A stretch of 64,000 nt of DNA from Halorientalis marina (GTDB lineage: Archaea; Halobacteriota; Halobacteria; Halobacteriales; Haloarculaceae), in contig NZ_CP095490.1 in NCBI RefSeq assembly GCF_023028345.1, forward strand, positions 248,001-312,000, read 5' to 3'. The notes under the pieces were generated by a model. The model was not told the origin of the DNA. It worked only from the letters and a program-made list of their open reading frames with translations, and made no database searches. This document shows positions 56,286-64,000 of the stretch, piece by piece. The position numbers and the translations under genes were made by a program. Each line of letters begins with the position of its first letter. Position 1 is the first letter of the stretch.

Positions 56286-57371
56286 TCACAATACACGCGG
56301 AAGTTTGACGACGAACACAGCCCCTTCCGGATCGTGGTCCTCGACCCAGACCTCTCCATCGTAGCTCTCGACGAGTGTCTCGACTAGGTATAACCCGATC
56401 CCTGAGCCCGGACTATCCAGGCCTTTCTCACCTCGTCCGAAGATCGCGTCTTTCTGTCCATCTGGCACTCCAGGCCCATTATCGGCGATTCGTATCGTGA
56501 CTGATTCGGAGTCTTCTGCTACTGACACAGTAAGCTCCGGCACTGGTTTGTCATTGTGCTGGATGGCGTTCGTGAGTAAGTTCCGAAAGACTGATTCAAG
56601 CAGCGAATTGGCCGAGACTTCGACCTCTGGAATTGTGCCTTCGACGCGGATGGTGGCGTTGTCATGCTCTGACCGGAGTTCTTCGATTTCCTGATTCAGC
56701 ACGGGAGCAAGCGCAACAGGGCGATGCTCGTTGGTTTGCCGGAGCATCACTTCCGCCATATCCTTCGCTACCGTGGTGAGCGCGACCGCGTTCTCTGCCC
56801 CCTCTTTCACCTTCGTCAGGTACTCGTGGCCCTCTTCGTCGAGATACTCATCTAACATATCGGCATACGCCGAGACCAGCTGGAGATGATTTCTGATGTC
56901 GTGTCGGAGAACCTGGTTCAACAGCTCAAGGTCGTCACGTTGCTCTTCGAGTCGTGCTTGCTGTTTTTTGCGTATCGTGATGTCCTGGGCGACCGCAACG
57001 AATTTCTTTATTTCTCCATCCTCACCTGTGATTGGGGAGATCGTTTGCTCCAGAACGATTCGCTCTCCGTCTTTTGTCTCGTCGATCATCTCCTCTTGCC
57101 ATTGGTCACCATTCAGTATGGTCTCCCAGAGGTTTTCGTACCACTCCTCGCTGTGTTCATCGGCTTGGAGTAGGCTTGGATTGCGGCCCTGTACTTCCTC
57201 GGCGCTATAGCCAGTGATCGTCTCAAATGCCGGGTTCACGTACTCGATGTGACCATCAGTGTCGGTGATATAGACCGCGTGTGCAGTCTGTTCGACTGCC
57301 TGTTTGAACAATCGAATCTGCAGTTCGGGGTCGTCCGTAATGCCACTGAGTGGCTCGCTACTCTCACTCAT
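56286..57371 (-). CDS. PAS-domain histidine kinase, 361 aa
   Basis: A PAS domain at about 20-135 (AVYITDTDGHIEYVNPAFET, GYSAEEVQGRNPSLL) is followed by the H-box LNQVLRHDIRNHLQLVSAYA and the ATPase domain with NLLTNAIQHN, DNGPGVPDGQ and GSGIGLYLVETLV. There is no membrane segment, so it is a soluble sensor. The GYSAEE-GRNPSLLQ motif is typical of bat/light-redox type PAS in haloarchaea. No response regulator gene is nearby. It lies in a group of kinases between 54.4 and 62.3 kb. Confidence 0.85.
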   Translation of the reverse strand: MSESSEPLSGITDDPELQIRLFKQAVEQTAHAVYITDTDGHIEYVNPAFETITGYSAEEVQGRNPSLLQADEHSEEWYENLWETILNGDQWQEEMIDETKDGERIVLEQTISPITGEDGEIKKFVAVAQDITIRKKQQARLEEQRDDLELLNQVLRHDIRNHLQLVSAYADMLDEYLDEEGHEYLTKVKEGAENAVALTTVAKDMAEVMLRQTNEHRPVALAPVLNQEIEELRSEHDNATIRVEGTIPEVEVSANSLLESVFRNLLTNAIQHNDKPVPELTVSVAEDSESVTIRIADNGPGVPDGQKDAIFGRGEKGLDSPGSGIGLYLVETLVESYDGEVWVEDHDPEGAVFVVKLPRVL

Positions 57372-57409
57372 TATCTCTTAGTAATGGGATTGCTCAATAT
57401 GAAACCTGA

Positions 57410-59566
57410 TTAGTTGCATGGAACAAGGACGGAGAAGATGGTTCCTCTCGGATTGTTTTCCTCGAATTCGATGCTCCCACCGCTGATCTGGACGAGCCAG
57501 TATGCAATCCACAGACCCAACCCCTGGCTGTGGGCGAGTTGCTCCTCGTGTCCATCTTCGAGGACATGTTGTTCCATCTCGGGCAGTCCAGGGCCGTTAT
57601 CTTCGATTTTGAATTCCATGTCGCCATCCCCCGTCGGCTGCACTGAGACGGAGACATCTGGCTCTCGGTCATTGTGTATGATTGCGTTCTCCAGTAACTC
57701 CGTGAGGGCACGCTGCATGATTGCAGGGACGGTCTCGTCTTCCCCCTCGACGGGTTCGAAGACAACCCGAGCGTCAGCGAACGTTCTTGCTACCCCTTTG
57801 AGGGTGGCGATCACGTCACGGACTGACTCGTCCGCATACAGTTCTTGTTGGAGTATGTCCTGGATTTCACGGGCTTTCTCGCTCTCGGACACTAACTGGT
57901 CTACAGTCTTCGAGACACTATCGACTGAGGATTGAACGTCGTGGTCGTCTTTGGCAGCCTCAGCGAGTAATCCAACATGACCCTCGATGACATTGAGTTC
58001 GTTTCGGAGATTGTGTCGAAGCACTCGGTTGAGGACTTCCAGTCGCTGTCTGTTCAATTCCCGCTCGGTGATGTCGTTCTGGATTGCGACGTATCCAGTG
58101 ATCCCGTCACGAGATGACTGAATCGGAGCAATCGTTTGCACGGCCGTATACCGCTCGCCGGATTTTCTCCGATTGACGATCAGCTCTTTCCAGACCTCAC
58201 CACTGGAGACGGTATCCCAGAGCCGTTGGTAGTAGTCCGAATCCTGTTCTCCCGAATTGAGAAGCGATGGTGTCTCTCCAATTGCTTCCTCGGCCGTATA
58301 GCCAGTTATCTCCTCGTATGCGGGATTGACGTAGTCGATGATGCCCTCATCGTCGGTGATATAGATGGCCGTTCCAGCCTGCTCGACGAGGAGACGGAAG
58401 CGTCTGAGCTCCTGCTCATGCTCTTTTCGCTCGGTGATGTCCCGCGTGTTGACGAGAAATCCATCGATATGAAGGTCCTCGATTGGAGCCCTAGCGACCG
58501 ACTCGACCCATATCCACCCACCCATCCCATCTCTAATTCGATATTCGATCGGACCCGCGACCTGTTTCGAGCCATCAACGAGACCCTCGAACGTCTCCCT
58601 GACGATGCCCTGGTCGTCCGGATGGACGTAGTCAAGGATGTTCTCGCCGATCACTGCGTCCGCGTCTTTCCCGGAGATCTGCTCGACAGACGGACTGATG
58701 TAGTTCACCGTGCCGTCAGGCTGGACAATAGACATCGTGTCGACGGAGTATTCGACCAGTTCGTGGAAGCGTGCCAGGTATTCTATCTGGCTTTCGAGTT
58801 TGATCAGAATACCGACCACGTGGGGATTGCCATCGCTGTCGGTCGTAACCTGGCCACGGGAGAGCACGTACGAGTAGGTTCCATCTCCCTGGCGAAAACG
58901 GTAGAAACGCTCGAAATCCCTCAGTTCGCCATTCTCGATAGCCGCTTTGAGTTCGCGGTTCTTTGGTCTATCTTTCGGGTGGACACGATCGATCCACCAG
59001 TCTGCCGAACGAAGTTGACCATCGCTCTCGACGCCGAACGATTCGGCAAATCTCGGGCTGATCGTGAGAGTATCTGTCGTTGGATCCCACTGCCACGTCG
59101 CGTCAGTGAGCACGCTATCAACGGTTTCAGTCCACTTCCTGAGATCTCCCTTGTGGTCTGCTTGTCGGTGTTGCAAGAGCGTCGAACGCAGAGTTTCTGC
59201 GACCATGAGCGCTCTATCTGACGCGTCTGGGTCACGGGCAACGTATCCTGCATGATCCCGAGCAAGAATCTCTCTTGCGAACGATTCGTCCGATTGGGTG
59301 GCATAGATGACGACTGGAAGTTCAGGAAAGTCCTTGCGGATCGCGTCGAGTACAGCCAGCCCATCTACATCTGGTGGCTCGTGGACGCAAAGTACACAGT
59401 CGATCTCTTGTGTATGGGTATTGAGTCGAGCAAGCGCCTCGGACGCTTTAGAGACGGCCTGGACGGGTGAAGGACGCTTCGGAGAGGCGAGTTCGTCACT
59501 CAATTCTTCCTGAAAGTCTACGTTCCCGATTGCTAGAAGAGAGAATGAATCGGAATCAACCACCAT
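57410..59566 (-). CDS. Multi-PAS histidine kinase with receiver-like N-terminus, 718 aa
   Basis: The ATG at 59566 lies about 25-30 bases behind a TATA-like stretch (ATAATAATG on the minus strand), which favours a leaderless start; 59626 is an alternative. The order is: a receiver-like domain (about 1-130, DCVLCVHEPPDVDGLAVLDA with the usual Asp replaced), three PAS units (about 140-480), the H-box LNRVLRHNLRNELNVIEGHV, and the ATPase domain with LLENAIIHND, DNGPGLPEME and SQGLGLWIAYW. The signal is unknown. Confidence 0.8.
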   Translation of the reverse strand: MVVDSDSFSLLAIGNVDFQEELSDELASPKRPSPVQAVSKASEALARLNTHTQEIDCVLCVHEPPDVDGLAVLDAIRKDFPELPVVIYATQSDESFAREILARDHAGYVARDPDASDRALMVAETLRSTLLQHRQADHKGDLRKWTETVDSVLTDATWQWDPTTDTLTISPRFAESFGVESDGQLRSADWWIDRVHPKDRPKNRELKAAIENGELRDFERFYRFRQGDGTYSYVLSRGQVTTDSDGNPHVVGILIKLESQIEYLARFHELVEYSVDTMSIVQPDGTVNYISPSVEQISGKDADAVIGENILDYVHPDDQGIVRETFEGLVDGSKQVAGPIEYRIRDGMGGWIWVESVARAPIEDLHIDGFLVNTRDITERKEHEQELRRFRLLVEQAGTAIYITDDEGIIDYVNPAYEEITGYTAEEAIGETPSLLNSGEQDSDYYQRLWDTVSSGEVWKELIVNRRKSGERYTAVQTIAPIQSSRDGITGYVAIQNDITERELNRQRLEVLNRVLRHNLRNELNVIEGHVGLLAEAAKDDHDVQSSVDSVSKTVDQLVSESEKAREIQDILQQELYADESVRDVIATLKGVARTFADARVVFEPVEGEDETVPAIMQRALTELLENAIIHNDREPDVSVSVQPTGDGDMEFKIEDNGPGLPEMEQHVLEDGHEEQLAHSQGLGLWIAYWLVQISGGSIEFEENNPRGTIFSVLVPCN

Positions 59567-59760
59567 ATGTTGACTCGTGTGAGTCCGTATAGATACATTA
59601 TTATGTCGCTCTTGTTGGTGAGCCACAGTGCAATTTCGAGGTCAGGAAGTTCATACATCCATCAGACTGCACAACAAGCGTAGGCTGGGCTGTCACGTTG
59701 GACCGTCCCATATGTGAATCCAACAACGCTACAACTCCCTGAATATTGAGGACAGGCCCA

Positions 59761-62286
59761 TCACTCAGTGAGTTCCACCCCGGTAATCTCGAATCGTGCC
59801 CCACCCTCAGCACCCTCGGTGACTGTAATGTTCCATCCGTGTGCTTCGGCGATCTGTTCGACGATGCTCAAGCCAAATCCAGTCCCGTTATGCGTGGTAG
59901 AATAGCCAATATCAAACACATCAGTTCTGTTCTCTGGAGCGATTCCAGTGCCATCGTCCTCAATAAAGAAGCCGTCCTCAACCTCACCGATGGTGATAGT
60001 CACATCGCTCCCACCGTGCTCGATCGCGTTTCGGATGAAGTTCTCAAAGAGTTGCTTGAGCCGAGTCCGATCAGCCTTAATGTGGTGTGAAGTCTCAAGA
60101 ACGAGCCTCGCTTCAGCAGTATCGACGGTTTGCCAGCACTCCCTCACGAATGGTACAAGATCGATCGACTCCACCTCACCGATGCTGTTCCCTTCGCGGG
60201 CTAACGTGAGTAGGTCCTCGATCAAGACCTCCATCCGATCGTGTGCATCTGCAACCTTACTGAGGTGCTCACTGTCACACGTTTCTTGAGCAAGTTCTAC
60301 GTGCCCCTCTGCGACACCCAGTGGATTTCGCAGATCGTGACTCACTACCGATGCGAATTCATCTAACTGTTTTTCGCGCTGCTTTCGGTTGGAGATGTCC
60401 CGACCGATACTCAAAATCGCCTGCTCACCGTGGTAGGTGATCAACGTCGAGCAGATCTCAACAGGTATCTCTTCACCGTCTTTCGTTTCGTGAACAGTCT
60501 CGAAGACCTGCACTTCGTCATCCGGCATATCGTCGATAAGCATCGTGATTTTACCCTCATCAAGCTCTGCATCAATATCGTGAGGCCTCATCGACAGCAG
60601 TTCGTCTCTCGCATAGCCAGTCTGTTCTACTGCAGCATCGTTCACTGCCAGAAATTCGCCATCAGAATCGATGACCCAGGCCGTATCATTCATCCCGTTG
60701 AAGAGTTCCTCGTACTCTGCTCTGGCCTGCTCAAGTTCCCGCTCACGCTGTTTGTGATCGGTGATGTCCTGAACTGCACCTCGTAGGGTCACGACATCGC
60801 CACCGTCGAGAGTCGGCTCACCCAAGATCTGAAACCACCTGATTTCACCATCAGATCGTTCAAACCGTGCCTCTACGTCGAATGACTCTCCTCTCGCTAG
60901 TGCTTCTTCGACGGCACGTTCGACAGCCGGCCGGTCTTCTTTGACATAGACATCCAGCGCTTGCTCCAGTGGGGGCGCTTGATCGGCTTCTCGACCAAGC
61001 ATCCTGAACAAGTGATCGGACCAGAACACGTCCTGTGTCTCGGTATCGATCTCCCACCCGCCGACATCCGCAATCCGTTCTGTCGCCTCAAACATATCCT
61101 GCAGCCGCTCTGATTCCCGTTCACGTTCCTTTTGTTCAGTAATATCTGAAGCGATGCCGATGATTCGATACACCTCGCCAGCATCATTTTCGACCGGTAC
61201 CGCTCGATCCCACACCCATCGGACCGTTCCGTCCGGGCGAACGATTCGATACTCCTCATCGTACCGCCCTTCTCGTTGCGTGGGCAGCGCATTTTTTACC
61301 CGGTCCCGATCATCTGGATGGATTGCGTCGAAGAATGCTGTCGGATCCTCGTAAAGTTCCTCTGGTGATTGCCCCCAGATGGTTGCAAAGGCAGGATTCA
61401 CATAGAAGATCTCCTCTTTCTCAGGATCGCTCATCCAGACGACTTCCTGAATATTTTCAGCCATCTGTTCGAAGCGGCGTTCACGTTCCTGGAGTTGTTC
61501 TTCCATCCGTACGCGTTCGGAGATATTGCGAATTATCCCGACAAAACGACGCTCTCCGTCTTCTTGGAACTCCCCAAACGATATTGAGATCGGGATTTCG
61601 TGCCCATCGTGGTGTTGGGCCGTGAACTCGATTGCTTGCCAGTCCATAGTTCGCTCATCAGTTTCGAGATACCGCTGGAATCCATCGAGGTGATTGTCAC
61701 GATACCGTGGCGGTATCAGTTCTGTTAGTGACTTATCGACGAGACTGCCGGGTGTATAACCGAAGAGGTCCTCGACTGCAGCGTTGGCAAACGTGATCGT
61801 GCTCTGTGAATCGATTGTGAGGATGGCGTCTGGCGAGTGAGAAGTGATTGCTTCAAGTCGTGAACGTGTTTGCTCGGCCTCTCGCTGGGCCCGCCATTTT
61901 TCGGTGACGTTACGAATTCTGTTCGCCAAGAGGGTGTACTGTTCCGTCCCACTCCCTTTCTGGAGATAGTCGGTCACTCCCGCGGAAATGGCTTCACTGG
62001 CGATCTCTTCGCTGCCCTTTCCGGTAAACAAGATGAACGGGAGATCTGGATGGTTCTCACGGACTGTTTTGAGAAACTCCAGTCCGTTCACCCCCGGCAT
62101 ATCGTAATCCGAGACAATGCAATCGACGTGGGTATTTGCGAGGTGGTCTAGCCCTCGGTCGGCACTTGTTGCGGTTTCGACCTTGAAGCGCTCGTCTTCT
62201 CGTTGTAGAAACGTGCCAGCCAACTCAGCGAAATCCGGTTCATCATCCACATGAAGGATCCGGATTGAGTCACGTGTTGTATCCAT
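59761..62286 (-). CDS. Response-receiver/multi-PAS hybrid histidine kinase, 841 aa
   Basis: An N-terminal receiver domain is intact: ILHVDDEPDFAELAGTFL, phospho-acceptor in CIVSDYDMPGVNG and LFTGKG. Four PAS/PAC units follow (about 145-600), each ending in a ...DIT/NIS-type linker. Then comes HisKA with FASVVSHDLRNPLGVAEGHV, and the ATPase domain with NFIRNAIEHG, DDGTGIAPEN and GTGFGLSIVEQIA. It is the largest of the kinases here and the only one with a complete receiver domain, so it may pass signals between them. Confidence 0.85.
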   Translation of the reverse strand: MDTTRDSIRILHVDDEPDFAELAGTFLQREDERFKVETATSADRGLDHLANTHVDCIVSDYDMPGVNGLEFLKTVRENHPDLPFILFTGKGSEEIASEAISAGVTDYLQKGSGTEQYTLLANRIRNVTEKWRAQREAEQTRSRLEAITSHSPDAILTIDSQSTITFANAAVEDLFGYTPGSLVDKSLTELIPPRYRDNHLDGFQRYLETDERTMDWQAIEFTAQHHDGHEIPISISFGEFQEDGERRFVGIIRNISERVRMEEQLQERERRFEQMAENIQEVVWMSDPEKEEIFYVNPAFATIWGQSPEELYEDPTAFFDAIHPDDRDRVKNALPTQREGRYDEEYRIVRPDGTVRWVWDRAVPVENDAGEVYRIIGIASDITEQKERERESERLQDMFEATERIADVGGWEIDTETQDVFWSDHLFRMLGREADQAPPLEQALDVYVKEDRPAVERAVEEALARGESFDVEARFERSDGEIRWFQILGEPTLDGGDVVTLRGAVQDITDHKQRERELEQARAEYEELFNGMNDTAWVIDSDGEFLAVNDAAVEQTGYARDELLSMRPHDIDAELDEGKITMLIDDMPDDEVQVFETVHETKDGEEIPVEICSTLITYHGEQAILSIGRDISNRKQREKQLDEFASVVSHDLRNPLGVAEGHVELAQETCDSEHLSKVADAHDRMEVLIEDLLTLAREGNSIGEVESIDLVPFVRECWQTVDTAEARLVLETSHHIKADRTRLKQLFENFIRNAIEHGGSDVTITIGEVEDGFFIEDDGTGIAPENRTDVFDIGYSTTHNGTGFGLSIVEQIAEAHGWNITVTEGAEGGARFEITGVELTE

Positions 62287-62420
62287 TATACTGGCACCTA
62301 GTCAAATTCGCTATGTTCACAAACCTCAAAAAGGCGACGTTTCGAATATATGGGGGCTTGCGAATACAAATTAAGTGCTGCACTCCGGACTATATCTTGC
62401 ACTCGCCACGAGGTCTCTCC

Positions 62421-62444
62421 AATACAAAACAGAATACAAAACAG
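62421..62444. repeat. Short tandem repeat, two 12-bp units
   Basis: AATACAAAACAG occurs twice in tandem in the AT-rich spacer between the halocyanin and kinase genes. It lies about 135 bases upstream of the kinase start and may be a promoter element. Confidence 0.4.
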
Positions 62445-62491
62445 ATGAGTTTGCGTTGTATGAGCCCACAGTTTCACGGTAGACGAACCAT

Positions 62492-62944
62492 TCATTCGAC
62501 GACCACGACGCCTTTCATCCCCGCGTACTCGTGGGGGACGCAGAAGTACTTCGTCGTCCCCGGTGCGTCGAAGACCTGTCTGAACGTTGCGCCCGCCTCG
62601 GTGTGATAATCGCTCTCGAAGGAGCCGTCTTTGGCTTTGACGTTGTGCGCCGCGCCGCCGCCCGTCCATTCCCAGCCGATGGTCGTCCCGGCATCTACAC
62701 GGACGGCCGCGGGTTCGAAGGACATCCCGTCCGAACCGCCGACGGCGACAGTCACGCTCGACTGGCCGGTCCGGTCGTAGATGCGGTCGTAGCTCTCTGT
62801 GTTCGACAGCCAGCGGTCGAACGGCTCACCGCCGTTCGCGTTCGCCCCGGCGTGCGTCCCGGCACAGCCGGCGAGCACCGTCACGCCGACGGTGACAGCA
62901 CTCGCGAGGAACCCACGTCGGGATAGTTCGTGCCCGTCAGTCAT
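62492..62944 (-). CDS. Halocyanin-type blue copper lipoprotein, 150 aa
   Basis: A twin-arginine signal (LSRRGFLASAVTVGVTVLAG) ends at the lipobox LAGC, so the protein is exported by Tat and lipid-anchored. The cupredoxin domain has the ligands His in GGAAHNVKA, Cys and His in KYFCVPHEYAGMKG and a final Met. It carries electrons at the outer face of the membrane. The start overlaps the end of the preceding truncated membrane-protein frame by 8 bases, so it probably belonged to an operon with it. Confidence 0.85.
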   Translation of the reverse strand: MTDGHELSRRGFLASAVTVGVTVLAGCAGTHAGANANGGEPFDRWLSNTESYDRIYDRTGQSSVTVAVGGSDGMSFEPAAVRVDAGTTIGWEWTGGGAAHNVKAKDGSFESDYHTEAGATFRQVFDAPGTTKYFCVPHEYAGMKGVVVVE

Positions 62945-63314
62945 CCGCGCTGTGGGGCGTCTCGGACGACGCGTCCGTCGCGCCCATCGTCTGCCCGCTG
63001 CGGCGGTACAGCGAGACGCCGAGCGGGATGACGACTGCCCACTCGAGGACGGTGAGGGCGATGGTAACTCCCGTAATCGGTTCGGGGAAGATCGCGACGA
63101 GCGTGGCGAGCATCCAGACGGCGGTGACGACGCCGACGAGCGTCCCGAGACCAGCCGCGATGCGGTGGGCCATCCCGGCGCGATAGAGGCCGAGCGAGAG
63201 GCCGGCGACAGCGAGGGCGTAGACGCCCATCACGGAGACGAAGTAGCCGCTCCCTAGCGGGGAGAACAGCGCCGTGAACGTGCCGAGCGAACTCGAGTCG
63301 GTCTGGGCGAAGAC
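62937..63314 (-). pseudogene. 5'-truncated membrane protein
   Basis: The frame reads from about VFAQTDSSSLGTFTALFSPL (63314) with three membrane helices to its stop at 62937. There is no start codon at the point where sense sequence begins; upstream it continues as the wrong frame of the metal-ATPase gene. The first internal ATG is at 63230. It was probably cut by the same rearrangement that truncated the ATPase. Family not recognised. Confidence 0.55.
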
Positions 63315-64000
63315 GGTTCGTCTGCTGCCGCCACGGTCGCACGAGCGAGGTGGTGCTCCGAGCGGGCCTGCACTGCGGCCGCGAGCGAGAGGAGCGCGTC
63401 CTCGGTCAGTGTCTGCTCCGCCGTCCCGTCGCGGACGAATACGTCGGTCAGCTGCGTATCGCCTCGCGTGAGCGTTCCCGTCTTGTCGAACGCGACCGCG
63501 TCGATATTCGCCGCCGTCTCGACGTGTTCGCCGCCCTTGAACAGGACGCCCTGCCTGCCGCCGGAGGCGATTGCTGAGAGGACTGCCGCTGGTGTCGAGA
63601 TGATGACTGCACACGGCGAAGCGGCGACCATCAGGGTCATTGCGCGGTAGAACGTGCTGGTGAACTCACTTCCGAGCGCGAGCGGAATCCCGATAGCCGC
63701 GATTGTGAGCGCGAACACACCGAGGACGTATGGCTGTTCGAGGCGGTCGATGAGCCGCTGTGTCGGGGCCTTCTCGCTCTGGGCGTCTTCGACCATGGTG
63801 ATGAGGCGGCTGATCGCTGATTCGTGGGCCTGCCGAGTGACCTCGATTTCGAGGCTCCCGCTCTCGTTGATCGTCCCGCCGAACACGTCGTCACCGGGTT
63901 CCTTCGGGACGGGAACGGACTCGCCGGTGAGCGAGGCCTGATCGACCGTGCCCTCGCCGGACGTGACCACGCCGTCGAGTGGAATTTTGTCCCCCGGACG
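63254..64000 (-). pseudogene. Truncated P1B-type heavy-metal ATPase, runs off the window edge
   Basis: The frame is open from base 64000 (GDKIPLDGVVTSGEG...), so the start lies outside the window. Visible are the actuator motif SLTGESVPVP, the transmembrane metal motif SPC in VAASPCAVII, the phosphorylation site DKTGTLTRG and the SEHHLA motif. SPC points to the P1B-4 (Co/Zn-type) group. After ATVAAADE the sequence leaves the family and stops at 63254; the nucleotide-binding rest and GDGxND are missing. The gene is therefore broken. Confidence 0.75.

Overview
The window looks like part of a large plasmid or secondary replicon of a haloarchaeon. The proteins are strongly acidic (Asp/Glu-rich), GC content is high in most genes, promoters carry archaeal TATA-like boxes, and several families are typical of haloarchaea: two Orc1/Cdc6 proteins, family B DNA polymerase, a TBP, halocyanin, Bat-like histidine kinases and DUF6166/DUF6610-type plasmid genes. 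No rRNA, tRNA, CRISPR array or intact transposase gene was seen.

Region 1 (1-16.9 kb) is a plasmid backbone of small, mostly unknown genes. Many are preceded by a recurring leader motif: a T-run followed by a GC-rich hairpin around a purine-rich loop. Other genes here are a CBS-HEPN protein, two Mrr-type nucleases with membrane segments, an ArdC-like antirestriction protease, a PLD-like cassette inserted next to the ardC gene, a SWIM zinc-finger protein, and a nucleotidyltransferase/winged-helix pair resembling AbiE-type toxin-antitoxin modules.

Region 2 (17-27.1 kb) is the replication and repair core. An Orc1/Cdc6 gene is flanked by about ten copies of a repeat with core CCCCGTTTTCGAGTTGTAA. 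Next to it lies an operon of a PolB with a degenerate exonuclease domain, a small coiled-coil protein and a RecA/RadA-like protein without a Walker A motif. Then come a phosphoesterase-exonuclease fusion, an SRAP (HMCES/YedK) protein and a second Orc1/Cdc6. A shared inverted repeat (TTAACCAACA, 21-22 nt, TGTTGGTTAA) occurs five times upstream of genes in regions 1 and 2 and suggests one regulon.

Region 3 (27.2-49.1 kb) is a defence island: a CoiA-like nuclease, a DUF262/HNH (GmrSD-like) protein, a GNAT protein, two divergent Thoeris ThsB-like TIR proteins, a RipA-like membrane protein, an AbrB-like regulator, then a long co-directional run of an Eco57I-type restriction-methylase, an SNF2 helicase, a divergent TATA-binding protein, a small protein and AddB-like and AddA-like nuclease/helicases. 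The translationally coupled methylase-helicase-TBP triplet is the most unusual arrangement in the window.

Region 4 (49.1-50.7 kb) is a partition locus: ParA plus a small partner, bracketed by CTATTC-NN-GAATAG-type palindromes.

Region 5 (50.8-64 kb) is accessory: HxlR regulator with a flavin/F420 oxidoreductase, DUF6069 membrane protein, cupin, ArsR-like regulator, four histidine kinases (one broken by an in-frame stop), halocyanin, and at the edge a truncated P1B-type metal ATPase joined to a truncated membrane protein.
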